This document shows, one piece after another, positions 48,376 through 56,935 of a stretch of DNA of 64,000 bases. The notes beneath the pieces are model-generated. The model made no database searches, was not told the origin of the DNA, and saw only the letters and a list, made by a program, of their open reading frames with translations. This DNA is from Iodobacter fluviatilis (GTDB taxonomy: Bacteria > Pseudomonadota > Gammaproteobacteria > Burkholderiales > Chitinibacteraceae). Every line of letters begins with the position of its first letter. Position 1 is the first letter of the stretch. Position numbers and translations under genes: made by a program. The stretch lies in assembly GCF_004194535.1 (NCBI RefSeq), contig NZ_CP025781.1, positions 1,116,001-1,180,000 on the forward strand, written 5' to 3'.

Positions 48376-48535
48376 CAGCCTGTCGGACTTAGACGGTCGA
48401 AGCGAAAAATCGCATGGTCGAGACCAGATTTTGCCGGATTTGCAGCGCCAATAACGAGTTATTGGTCAAAAATCTGTTGAAATATGGGCCGACCAGGTGA
48501 TTTTGCAGCTGACTGATGCTAAGTCCGACAGTCTG
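48376..48535 (+). mobile_element. MITE-like element family A, diverged copy 3
   Basis: 160 bp, with the same TIRs as copies 1 and 2 (CAGCCTGTCGGACTTA / TAAGTCCGACAGTCTG), flanked by CTAG (48372-48375) and CTAA (48536-48539). The interior differs and has family-B-like pieces: ATGGTCGAGACCA, GATTTT and CCAATAACGAGTTATTGG. It is therefore intermediate between A and B. It lies between rhlE and rquA. Confidence 0.75.
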
Positions 48536-48539
48536 CTAA

Positions 48540-48565
48540 GGTCTGTTGACGTTTCATCCGCCATT
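48540..48565 (+). mobile_element. Solo left end of a family B element
   Basis: GGTCTGTTGACGTTTCAT followed by CCGCCATT matches the first 26 bp of family B except for one base, then the similarity stops. It directly abuts the CTAA flank of A copy 3. The remaining sequence to rquA (48566-48701) shows no gene. Confidence 0.65.
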
Positions 48566-48701
48566 AAAAATACAACTCTCTTAGCAATACTCATCTAGAA
48601 GCGGCCCACCTAAGCCTAAATAGCTAGATATTGGCCCAGCTCAAGGCATGCTGCCGCCCCTCAGATTAAGCTAAAGAAAATCCCCTAGAAAGCGTGCCAC
48701 C

Positions 48702-49412
48702 ATGACACAAAATCACCCCAAACTACCTGCAGACCCTTACTACGAAGGGGTTCCTGGTTATATGACCGATGTTTACGACTGGGCCTATGTCAACCCCAAA
48801 CGCGTTAATCAACTTGACCATAATATGGTGGTTAAAGTGCTGCTATTTGGGAATGACCAGCGCCTGATGCGCGCCTATCTGAATGAAATTGAACCAGGTA
48901 TGAAGGTGTGGCAGGTGGCGCATGTTTATGGCGACCTTGTACGTAAAGTCGCTCAAAAAGTAGGGCAGGAGGGTGAATTTCATTTATGCGATATTACCCC
49001 AGCACAAATTGAGCACGCACAAGCCAAATTAGCGTTATATCCATGGGCCAAAGTAATCCGCAGTGACGCCGCCACCTATCAAAGCGCGCAATCTTTTGAT
49101 CTTATTTGCAGCTTCTTTTTATTACATGAAGTACCTGATGACAAAAAATGTAGCATCGTTGACCATATGCTCAGCGCAATGCCTGATGGGGGTAAAGTAT
49201 TGTTTGTTGATTACCATCGCCCATCGCTCTGGCAGCCAATCCGCTGGATATTAAAGTGGGTAAACGCCAAGCTAGAGCCCTTTGCCGAAGCGTTATGGAC
49301 TAATGAAATTAGTCATTACGCCAGCCACGCAGATCAATATCATTGGCAAAAACGCACGATATTTGGTGGGGTCTACCAGATAGTAACCGTCACTCGAATG
49401 CCGCAACCTTAA
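48702..49412 (+). CDS. rquA: Rhodoquinone biosynthesis protein RquA
   Basis: 236 residues, related to class I methyltransferases. Family landmarks as I recall them are all visible: YYEGVPGYMTDVYDWAYVNP, VKVLLFGNDQRLMRAYL, VWQVAHVYGDLVRKVA and FDLICSFFLLHEVPDD. RquA converts ubiquinone to rhodoquinone by SAM-dependent amination, enabling fumarate respiration with low oxygen. It has no metabolic partners nearby. The upstream flank carries A and B element ends, and a degenerate copy of that junction overlaps its stop codon, which suggests horizontal acquisition. An alternative is an uncharacterised quinone methyltransferase. Confidence 0.82.
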   Translation: MTQNHPKLPADPYYEGVPGYMTDVYDWAYVNPKRVNQLDHNMVVKVLLFGNDQRLMRAYLNEIEPGMKVWQVAHVYGDLVRKVAQKVGQEGEFHLCDITPAQIEHAQAKLALYPWAKVIRSDAATYQSAQSFDLICSFFLLHEVPDDKKCSIVDHMLSAMPDGGKVLFVDYHRPSLWQPIRWILKWVNAKLEPFAEALWTNEISHYASHADQYHWQKRTIFGGVYQIVTVTRMPQP

Positions 49413-49455
49413 GCCGACAGCTCATCGGACGCTTAGGATCTGTTGATGTTTGATA
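49409..49455 (+). mobile_element. Degenerate A-end/B-end junction downstream of rquA
   Basis: CTTAAGCCGACAG (49409-49421) resembles the right end of family A. TTAG and then GATCTGTTGATGTTTGAT (49437-49454) resemble the left end of family B (15 of 18 bases). It has the same order and orientation as the junction upstream of rquA. The rest of 49456-49744 is non-coding and precedes the PEP-CTERM gene. Confidence 0.4.
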
Positions 49456-49744
49456 CGCACACAGAGCCATAATCAACCCAATACAAACCATAACGAGCAT
49501 AAAACACAACCTAGCGAGCCGAAGGGTCTGTATTGTTGTTGCTAAACAATAGCAGCCAACACTTATCGATCACTCCCCCTCTGCGCACAAAGATAAAAAC
49601 TCATCAGCTGCGTGGGTAGCTGCTGAGCAACCCAAATCAAACAAACACCAAACTTACAACAAATGAAACATATGTTTTGACACCAGCAAGGAACAAGACA
49701 GAAAATACTTGGATTCAGTGATTTTCTATCTATAGGAAAAGTTC

Positions 49745-50326
49745 ATGCTGCACACAAAACTATTGTTCTCTAGTGCTATTTTCGCTTTAAGTACTTTTGC
49801 AAATGCCACCGTGATCGATTTCAATCATTTAGCTCACAACGATACTTTTCAAACTTTCAATAGCATCAAAACCAATGGCTTTGTCATTAAAAATGACAGC
49901 CAAGGCAGTGATCGTCTAGGGATTTGGGGTAAAAACGATGAGTTTCAGGCCGATAAAGGCCACGCTGCCGTCTTTGTAAACTACAGCGGTAGCAAAACCA
50001 GTCTTGAGCAAGCTAATAAATCATTCTTTAATTTTAAATCCATTGACATTGGCGATGTGTTTAATCAAGGGGATTCAGCCTCTATTCAATTTAGCTTTTT
50101 TAATGGGCAGAGCACATCATTTGAAACCGTCATTCTTGATCGACTCAAGGGTCTGCAAACCTTTGTTTTTAATAAAAATAATATCACCAAAGTCTCTTGG
50201 GTAGGCTCTAACAGCCAATTTGATAACATTAATATAAGTACGCCAGTCCCAGAGCCAGAAACATATGCTCTGATCGGCCTAGGCTTAACCGGCTTATGGA
50301 TTGCACGCCGCCGTAAGCAATCATAA
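49745..50326 (+). CDS. PEP-CTERM sorting-domain exported protein
   Basis: 193 residues. A signal peptide (ends near TFANA, about residue 22) is followed by a beta-rich domain (about 25-165) and the C-terminal sorting tag VPEPETYALIGLGLTGLWIARRRK. The tag marks proteins for exosortase (EpsH/XrtA) processing and export, often with exopolysaccharide. No exosortase is in the window, so it must lie elsewhere in the genome. The mature domain is not recognised. Confidence 0.9.
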   Translation: MLHTKLLFSSAIFALSTFANATVIDFNHLAHNDTFQTFNSIKTNGFVIKNDSQGSDRLGIWGKNDEFQADKGHAAVFVNYSGSKTSLEQANKSFFNFKSIDIGDVFNQGDSASIQFSFFNGQSTSFETVILDRLKGLQTFVFNKNNITKVSWVGSNSQFDNINISTPVPEPETYALIGLGLTGLWIARRRKQS

Positions 50327-50354
50327 TTTAGTAAAGCTTCTCGCTATTCGCTCT

Positions 50355-50400
50355 TGCCATATAAGAACCACGCTATGATCAAGGCGGTTTTTATATGGCA
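50355..50400. terminator. 46-bp interrupted palindrome after the PEP-CTERM gene
   Basis: Outer arms TGCCATATA/TATATGGCA and inner arms AACC.CGC/GCGGTT form a long stem-loop 28 bp past the stop codon. It is a probable terminator, although no run of T follows. The rest of 50401-50780 has no supported gene. Confidence 0.5.
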
Positions 50401-50784
50401 TTTATGTTAATTGAATACGCCCATTGCAGCACTTATTCGCCAGCGGCTCTCAACACTCGCCACAATCCAGATCATCATTTACAAAAAAACTGCGCTAGTG
50501 AACTTTTTATTGCCCAGCTACTCAAATTAATGCACAGTTGTTTGCGTTATTCTCCATATATTAATATGGCATTCACCCTGCAATACACATTCCCAATGTA
50601 AGCAATAGCGTCTGATTTGCACAAACTAGCAAATCATCTCATATAAAACTAAGCGCTTTTCTTTGCTGCATCTTGGTCTGTTTTCACTGTGTACAGAGCT
50701 ATGATGCTCTGTGTTCAATGCGGCATATCTGTACGTATATTGCCAAACTCGCGATAAATCACTGTCCTTACACTGGAGCATATT

Positions 50785-50817
50785 ATGTTGAATCTTTTTT
50801 CTCTGGCGCCACAATGA
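50785..50817 (+). CDS. Possible 10-aa upstream ORF coupled to chaA
   Basis: ATG 50785 follows TGGAG at ideal spacing (6 nt) and encodes MLNLFSLAPQ. Its TGA overlaps the chaA ATG (ATGA at 50814-50817). chaA itself has no clear ribosome-binding site, so its translation may depend on this ORF. Confidence 0.45.
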   Translation: MLNLFSLAPQ

Positions 50818-51890
50818 AAGTAACACTCCCTATCTGGACAATTGCCGCCCCGATTATCGCTTGGCTACTCTACCTCACCCCTTTGCAAAGCTTGGGCAGC
50901 GTCTACCTTGGCTTATTAACCTTGGCCTTGTTTGGCGGCGTATTAGCTGCTGTACACCATGCCGAAGTCATTGCCCATCGAGTTGGCGAGCCTTATGGCA
51001 CCTTGGTGCTGGCTGTAGCCGTTACGATTATTGAAGTGGCTTTGATTGTTTCATTAATGATAGCTGGTGGGCCAGAAACCACGGCTTTGGCTAGAGATAC
51101 CGTTTTTGCTGCAGTGATGATTATTCTGAATGGAATAGTCGGTATGTGCTTATTGGTGGGCGGTTTACGCTACAAAGAGCAAAGCTTTAGCTTAGATGGT
51201 GCCAGCGCATCGCTCACCACCTTGGCGGCCATTGCTGTGCTCACCCTGATTTTGCCTAACTACACCACCAGTGCGCCTGGCCCTGTGTATACATCCAGCC
51301 AGCTGATCTTTATTGCCGTAGTCACCTTAGTGCTGTACGGCACCTTTGTGCTAGTGCAAACCGTGCGCCACCGTGATTATTTTTTACCTAACCATGCGAT
51401 TGAGGACGAAGAAATTCATGCCGAGCCGCCTACGCTTAGCACCACCTCAATCAGCGCTTTTTTACTCTTAGTTTGCCTTGCCGCCGTTGTGCTTTTAGCC
51501 AAAGCACTTGCACCCAGTATTGAGTTAGGTGTTGCCAATATGGGGGCGCCTAAAGCCGTGGTTGGCGTTATTATTGCTGCTGTAGTGCTCTTGCCAGAAG
51601 CAATTGCAGCCTTCCATGCTGCGCGTGCTAACCGCCTGCAAACCAGCTTAAACTTAGCCCTAGGCTCTGCGCTAGCCAGTATCGGTTTAACAATTCCAAC
51701 CGTTGCCGTACTTTCACTTAGCAGCGGCCTAACCTTAACCCTAGGCCTAGATATCAAGTCATCCGTACTACTGATGCTATCGCTCTTTATCACGATGCTA
51801 TCGCTAAAAACCGGTAAAACCACCGTATTACAAGGCGTGGTGCTCTTAGTTATTTTTGCCGTCTATTTATTCACTACCATCATCCCATAA
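50814..51890 (+). CDS. chaA: ChaA-type Ca2+(Na+,K+)/H+ antiporter
   Basis: 358 residues from ATG 50814; the longer frame to 50673 has no start support. There are about eleven hydrophobic helices. The two CaCA repeats each carry an acidic motif: HHAEVIAHRVGEPYGTL...TIIEVALI near residues 45-80, and VLLPEAIAAFHAARANRLQTSLNLALGSALASIG near 260-295. It exchanges cytoplasmic Ca2+, Na+ or K+ for protons and helps with alkaline or salt stress. Its start overlaps the stop of a short upstream ORF. It ends 64 bp before the ivy-like gene. Confidence 0.92.
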   Translation: MKVTLPIWTIAAPIIAWLLYLTPLQSLGSVYLGLLTLALFGGVLAAVHHAEVIAHRVGEPYGTLVLAVAVTIIEVALIVSLMIAGGPETTALARDTVFAAVMIILNGIVGMCLLVGGLRYKEQSFSLDGASASLTTLAAIAVLTLILPNYTTSAPGPVYTSSQLIFIAVVTLVLYGTFVLVQTVRHRDYFLPNHAIEDEEIHAEPPTLSTTSISAFLLLVCLAAVVLLAKALAPSIELGVANMGAPKAVVGVIIAAVVLLPEAIAAFHAARANRLQTSLNLALGSALASIGLTIPTVAVLSLSSGLTLTLGLDIKSSVLLMLSLFITMLSLKTGKTTVLQGVVLLVIFAVYLFTTIIP

Positions 51891-51954
51891 ATCAATACAC
51901 GGTCTATGCAGCCCATGATTCAATGGCCCGCATAGACCATCACAGCGGGAAATA

Positions 51955-52461
51955 ATGCAACGGATTAAGTAAGTTTCAATCTACGCCAGCATCATTGCGA
52001 CACTCTTTTTACCACTGAATGCACAGGCTAAAAACGGGAGCAGTGCAAAGGCCATAGCCTGCATAGACAGCACACAATGCGCCTATTTTTATGACGTTTA
52101 TCTTGCAGATAAAACACTACGCCAGCAGCTCAATCTTGCCTTTACCACATCCAAAATAAAGCCACCGCGTTGGCTAGGTAAAGGGACTTCCACCCCGATG
52201 ATCCCTATTGTCTTAGGACAAATACACTACCTAGCAGGATCGGTTTGCGAACCACATAACTGTGGGCATTCCGTCCATGTACTTTACGCACCAGCGCAAA
52301 AACGCGCAGTGGCTCACTACCAAACTGAAAATGGTCCAGCTCAATGGCTAGGAGCACCTAATCCGGCAGAACAAAAACTACTCAGCGAGCTTGAGACCGC
52401 AAATAGCCCACTACAAATCAAGCTAGATAGCCACCCCAAGCTACCTATCATCGTGGACTAA
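51955..52461 (+). pseudogene. ivy: Ivy-like lysozyme inhibitor with in-frame stop at codon 6
   Basis: The frame from ATG 51955 (GCGGGA upstream) reads MQRIK, TAA, VSIYASIIATLFLPLNAQA and on to 52461, 168 codons in all. After the signal-peptide-like start, the mature part has the Ivy hallmarks: FYDVYLADKTLRQQLNLAF, WLGKGTSTPMIPI and CEPHNCGH, whose CxPHxC loop plugs lysozyme's active site. Apart from the TAA at 51970-51972 the gene is intact. Without read-through only an unexported fragment from ATG 52198 could be made. It is a true nonsense mutation or a sequencing error. Confidence 0.75.
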
Positions 52462-52717
52462 GCAGTATGCAGATGATATAAAATCTGCACATCAATAGCG
52501 TAGACGAAACCCAATATATTTTGCGATAGAAGCCCAAGCAATCTGTGGGTTTCATCTTTGCTAAACAGCCTTTAATATCTACACTGCACTCCGTATTTAG
52601 ATCACAAATACCTAACCCCACCTCTGCCCTGCTATTCATAACATCATTTGCAAGATAATGAAAAAACACCGTAATATGGCACTCACATATTACTGACCAG
52701 CCGCCAAAGGAAAACAA

Positions 52718-53083
52718 ATGGGCCGTATTATTACCCTCATTATCCTAATTGGCGCACTCTCTGCCGCTTGGAGGCATTATCAGCGCCCCAGCCAATCCAG
52801 TGACAGCTATAGCAGCCAACAAATTAATCAATTATCCAGTACGGTCAAACCAAATGAAGTGGTAATGTATTCCACCACAGAGTGCGTTTATTGTGTGGAA
52901 GCTTAATATTGGCTCAAGCAAAACAACTTTGCCTTTACCGAATGCAATATGAGCATTGAAGAGCACTGCCAACAAGAATTTAATAGCTACGGTGCAATCG
53001 GTACGCCATTTCTGATTGTGCGCGGCCACCAAATGAAAGATGGCTTTGATTCAGATGAATTTTTACAGGCATTGAGTATTTAA
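52718..53083 (+). pseudogene. Membrane-anchored glutaredoxin-like protein with in-frame stop at codon 63
   Basis: The frame from ATG 52718 gives an N-terminal hydrophobic anchor (MGRIITLIILIGALSAAW). A glutaredoxin-like domain follows, with VVMYSTTECVYCVEA, then TAA (52904-52906), then YWLKQNNFAFTECNMS and GAIGTPFLIVRG to 53083, 121 sense codons in all. The CVYC redox site and the TP cis-proline lie on opposite sides of the stop, so the short product cannot fold as a glutaredoxin. The gap 52462-52717 shows no supported gene. Confidence 0.75.
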
Positions 53084-53126
53084 TTTAAATGCTCAATATT
53101 TATTCTTTATGCACTGCGTAAATACC

Positions 53127-53708
53127 ATGACAATCAAGCCCATCCTGCTTGATTTTCCCGATCACTTTGAATCAAAACGGCTTATTATTCGCAGCCCACG
53201 TGCAGGCGATGGCGTAGCTATGCACCAAGCCAAGTTAGAATCAATTACAGAGCTGCGCCGCTATCCCGCCTCTTAGCCTTGGGCCATGCACGAATTAGAC
53301 CCCGCTGATGCAGAAATATACTGCCGAAAAAGCCAAGCCGAATTTATTGATCGAACTAATTTAACCATGTTGCTATTTTTAAAAGAAACGGGGCAGTTTA
53401 TTGGTGCATCAGGATTAACAAGAATGGACTGGGATACCCAAAAATTTGAAATTGGCTATTGGTGCCGAACTTCACTCCACGGCCACGGCTTAATCACCGA
53501 AGCCGTCAACGCCATTAGCGAATTCGCTTTTAAGTATTTAAACGCCAAACGCTTAGAAATATTTTCTGACGATTTAAATACCGCCAGCTGGCGCGTAGCA
53601 GAAAAATCTGGGGTTCAGCTTGAAGGATTGCTAAAAAACGAACGGAAAGATCCGGATGGCACGCTGCGCAATACACGAGTTTATGCAAAAATAGCTGCAA
53701 GATATTGA
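53127..53708 (+). pseudogene. GNAT N-acetyltransferase with in-frame TAG at codon 50
   Basis: The frame from ATG 53127 reads LLDFPDHFESKRLIIRSPRAGD, then ELRRYPAS, TAG (53274-53276), PWAMHELDPADAE and onward. It is a complete RimJ/RimL-like acetyltransferase of 193 residues if the stop is ignored. The acetyl-CoA site is GYWCRTSLHGHGLITEAV, and the C-terminal beta strands are intact (LEGLLKNERKDPDGTLRNTRVYAKI). A shorter start at ATG 53286 would lack the first strand and helix of the fold. The substrate is unknown. Confidence 0.75.
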
Positions 53709-53923
53709 GGGAGCAATTCAACCGTAGCGGCGATTTCAAAGAAAATATAGCCCGGATAAAGAAATACTGCTATTTTTTTCTATCCTAAAAAATATTTGGC
53801 CAATTTATTTTTAACTTCATTAAATTAATAAAAAACAAATTGATAGTAATACATAAGCACTATGCAGCTAAAGATGGCATTCAAGAGGTTAAGCAAGCAC
53901 AATAAAATTGTACATGATAGCTT

Positions 53924-55879
53924 TCAAGTGGGTGTAGTAAAAACACTAACCTTATTACCCCCTAACTCTTTCGCTTGATACATGGCCAAATCCGCATTTT
54001 TAATCAACTCGGCTAATTCTTCGCCATGCTCAGGATAAATAGCAATACCGATACAAGATGAAATATCGAGTTGCTTATTTGCCATATTAAAAGGTTGATT
54101 CAAAGCTATGCGGATTTTCTCTGCAACCGAATAAGCGTCGTTATCGCTTGCTATTTCAGGCAATAGCACAACAAACTCATCTCCTCCCACTCGGCCAACG
54201 CTGTCTGAATCTCTCAGGCAGGCGACCATTCTTTTGGCTGTTTCTTGCAGAAGAAAATCACCCACCGCATGGCCATACTTATCATTAATAGGTTTAAATT
54301 TATCCAAATCAATAAACATCAAAGCTAATTTGCTATTATTACGTTTAGCCGCCAATAGCCATTGACTAATCCGCTCAAATAACAATGATCGATTGGGCAA
54401 GCTAGTGAGCATATCGTAATGTGCGGCGTGAGCAAGCTTAGTATGAATTTGCTTTCGCTCATTTATATCCTGCAATACCGCAATATAATGGGTTGTTTGG
54501 CCATCACAATCTTTGACTGGCGCAATATGGGCTTCTGCACAAGAAGTTTCACCCGTTTTATGGCGAATATTTAATTCGCCACTCCATAAGACTCCTTGCT
54601 GCAGTTGCTTCCACATTCGTTTAAATATTACGTAATCCACTATATCGGCCTGCAATATATTACTGGGCTTCCCTAGCACTTCATTGAAAGAGTATCCCGT
54701 TTCTTGCGTAAATTTTGGGTTTACATATTGAATGATATTATCAGGCCCAGCAATCAATACCGCCATTGGGCTTTGCTCAATGGCGGTTGAAAACACTTTT
54801 AAACGCTGCTCAGCCTGTTTTACTTCGGCAAGACTCACAGCCAAACGTTGATTAAGCCGATAAATATGCAGTGCAATTGCGCCAACCGTGCCCAGTAGAG
54901 CAAATACAGCAGCGAGAACGGTATATATCCAGGTTAAATCAACTTTAGGATTGGGATCATATAAAAACCCATCCAAAGGAAAATTAACTGGCAACATGCC
55001 AATTTCTGCATAAGTGTCTGCAATATGCCGCCATCGGACAGCATTCATATAACCAATGGTGATTAGATCACTACGCATTAATGCAAGCATTTGACTAAAT
55101 TCATACTGATAGTGCTCTTTTGAGCGCTGCTGTGGGTATGTATTCAATATGAGTTGAATCGTTTCATCGGGATGAGCCATCGCATATTCCCACCCCCGTA
55201 AACTAGCGGCTCGAAACGCCTTTACCCGATCTGGGTACTGCTCAATTTCTGCTTCAGAAGTAAATAGATTATCACCATAGAAATCAATACCTGCAGTACG
55301 AGGACTATATATTCGATAACGAAAGCCCGCATTATCCAATAGAAAAGGCTCATAAATGGTATATGCAGTGATTGCATCCACCTTGGCGGCTAACAGTTCA
55401 TCAGTTTTAAAACTGTGCGGAACGATCTGCAGATGATTCAATGCAATACCTTCACGCTTTAGATAAGCAAAAATTTCAGAGGAAAGTGACTCCACCATAA
55501 TGTGTTTATTATTTAGATCTTGAATACTTTGTGTTGTACCTTTATCAGGAGTAATCAATACAGAGGAAGAATGCTGAAAAATAGCCGCTAAAACAACCAC
55601 AGGCTTACCCGCTTTTCTTGCCAGCAGCAAGCTACTGGTACCCACTCCAAAATTCGCCTTACCCGCCAACACCTCATCCAGCACATTAGTGCTGGCCTCA
55701 GCTTCTTTAATCTGGACATCTAATCCTGCTTGCTGATAATAACCCTGCTGTTTGGCAACGTAATAGCCTGCAAACTGAAACGCATGCTTCCACTTTAATT
55801 GCAGCGTCACTTGTTCTGCAGCCATGACATCATGTAAGTATGAAGCAAAAAACAACAAGATAATTAGTAAATTTCTCAT
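53924..55879 (-). CDS. Diguanylate cyclase with NMT1/THI5-like periplasmic sensor and PAS domain
   Basis: 651 residues from ATG 55879; a TTG 36 bp upstream is possible. A signal peptide is followed by a periplasmic binding-protein domain of the NMT1/THI5 type (about 25-310, LQLKWKHAFQFAGYYVAKQQGYY), a membrane helix (about 325-350), PAS (about 365-480), and GGDEF (about 485-650) with the active GGDEF motif and an RDSD inhibitory site five residues before it. It probably makes c-di-GMP when a small pyrimidine- or sulfonate-like ligand binds; the ligand is unknown. It is a single gene. Confidence 0.92.
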   Translation of the reverse strand: MRNLLIILLFFASYLHDVMAAEQVTLQLKWKHAFQFAGYYVAKQQGYYQQAGLDVQIKEAEASTNVLDEVLAGKANFGVGTSSLLLARKAGKPVVVLAAIFQHSSSVLITPDKGTTQSIQDLNNKHIMVESLSSEIFAYLKREGIALNHLQIVPHSFKTDELLAAKVDAITAYTIYEPFLLDNAGFRYRIYSPRTAGIDFYGDNLFTSEAEIEQYPDRVKAFRAASLRGWEYAMAHPDETIQLILNTYPQQRSKEHYQYEFSQMLALMRSDLITIGYMNAVRWRHIADTYAEIGMLPVNFPLDGFLYDPNPKVDLTWIYTVLAAVFALLGTVGAIALHIYRLNQRLAVSLAEVKQAEQRLKVFSTAIEQSPMAVLIAGPDNIIQYVNPKFTQETGYSFNEVLGKPSNILQADIVDYVIFKRMWKQLQQGVLWSGELNIRHKTGETSCAEAHIAPVKDCDGQTTHYIAVLQDINERKQIHTKLAHAAHYDMLTSLPNRSLLFERISQWLLAAKRNNSKLALMFIDLDKFKPINDKYGHAVGDFLLQETAKRMVACLRDSDSVGRVGGDEFVVLLPEIASDNDAYSVAEKIRIALNQPFNMANKQLDISSCIGIAIYPEHGEELAELIKNADLAMYQAKELGGNKVSVFTTPT

Positions 55880-56055
55880 AAGATATTTATTAATGAAGCC
55901 TTCATATTTTTTCAAAATAAATAAGTATTACCAGCTAAACCATAGCTGAAATCTAGGTATTTTTCTCTAGCTTGCTTAAATTTAATACATACCTAGTCGA
56001 TAAAAATACCGAGACTACCGGATTGGAAGCGCAGAGTAATACAGAGCAAAAGGCG

Positions 56056-56082
56056 AAAAAAAAGCCCGTCGCTACGGGCCAA
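56056..56082 (-). terminator. Terminator of the pilZ-tatD-MBL transcript
   Basis: On the minus strand, GCCCGT/ACGGGC with a 4-nt loop is followed by eight T. It lies about 70 bp past the MBL hydrolase stop. The rest of 55880-56055 is A/T-rich with no gene. Confidence 0.85.
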
Positions 56083-56150
56083 ATAAAAAGAAAATTTACT
56101 AAAAAACATCGTATAGAAGCAGAGTCATATCAGCACATTACTCAAGGCAG

Positions 56151-56935
56151 CTAAAGGCTGCTATTTACCTCGCTCACTAAGCACATTCCATCAAAGCCCA
56201 CCACCATGCCGGCTGGTAATTCTTGCGAGAGCACGTGGTATTCTAGCTCGTGCGTCATATGAATCATCACGGTTTGCTTGGCCCCTATTTGCTTGGCCGC
56301 TGCGATGGCTTGATCTACGGAAAAATGCGTAGGATGTGGCACACGACGTAGGCAATCGAGTAGCACAACATCTAAGCCCTGAAGCTTAGCAAGGCTCTCT
56401 GCGGGGATTTCTGATACATCTGTTAAATAGGCTACTTTGCCGATGCGGTAGCCAAGAATCGGCCATTTGCCGTGCATCAGCGGAATAGGCTCGATGGCAA
56501 TCCCAGCAAATTCAAAGGTGCTATCGCCAACAGGATGTAGCGTTAATACCGGCTTATCCCAAAAATTATTTGGTGGAAATAACGTGTAAGGGAAACGCTG
56601 GCGAATATGCTCAAGCATAAATTCATTGCCAAATACAGGAATAGGCGCTTTTTGCAGCCAGCAAAATGCACGTAAATCGTCGATCCCATTAAGGTGATCG
56701 GCATGCGGATGGGTATAAAGCACCGCATCCACGTGCAGTAATTGCTCACGCAGGGCTTGATAACGTAAATCGGGGCCAGTATCTATAAGAAATGTTTTGC
56801 CCCAACCCGTAGTACCGATGATGCGCGACTACGGCTATTTTTAGAATCGCTAGAGGTGCAGGTTGGGCAAGAGCAGCCTAGCGCTGGTGAACCACCGCTA
56901 GAACCCACACCCAAAATTAGCACCTCTACTTTCAT
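56151..56935 (-). pseudogene. MBL-fold (PhnP-like) metal-dependent hydrolase, frameshifted near 56815-56825
   Basis: ATG 56935 overlaps the tatD stop (ATGA). The first 37-40 residues (MKVEVLILGVGSSGGSPALG, CSCPTCTS, SRSRAS) are in one frame. FLIDTGPDLRYQALRE and YTHPHADHLNGID (the metal-binding HxHxDH motif) through to the end are in another. Adding one base near GCATCATCGG joins them as ...RAS-(I/S)-GTTGWGKTFLIDTGP, a protein of 261 residues. The family includes phosphodiesterases such as PhnP. The frameshift is either real or an assembly error. Confidence 0.8.

Noticed and set aside
52448-52717. 89-aa Cys-rich ORF on the minus strand between ivy and the glutaredoxin-like gene
   Set aside because: It occupies the presumed promoter gap of the plus-strand gene, has no clear ribosome-binding site, and its sequence does not look like a conserved protein.
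55972-56154. 60-aa Lys-rich ORF
   Set aside because: It spans the terminator at 56056-56082 and has no ribosome-binding site or family.
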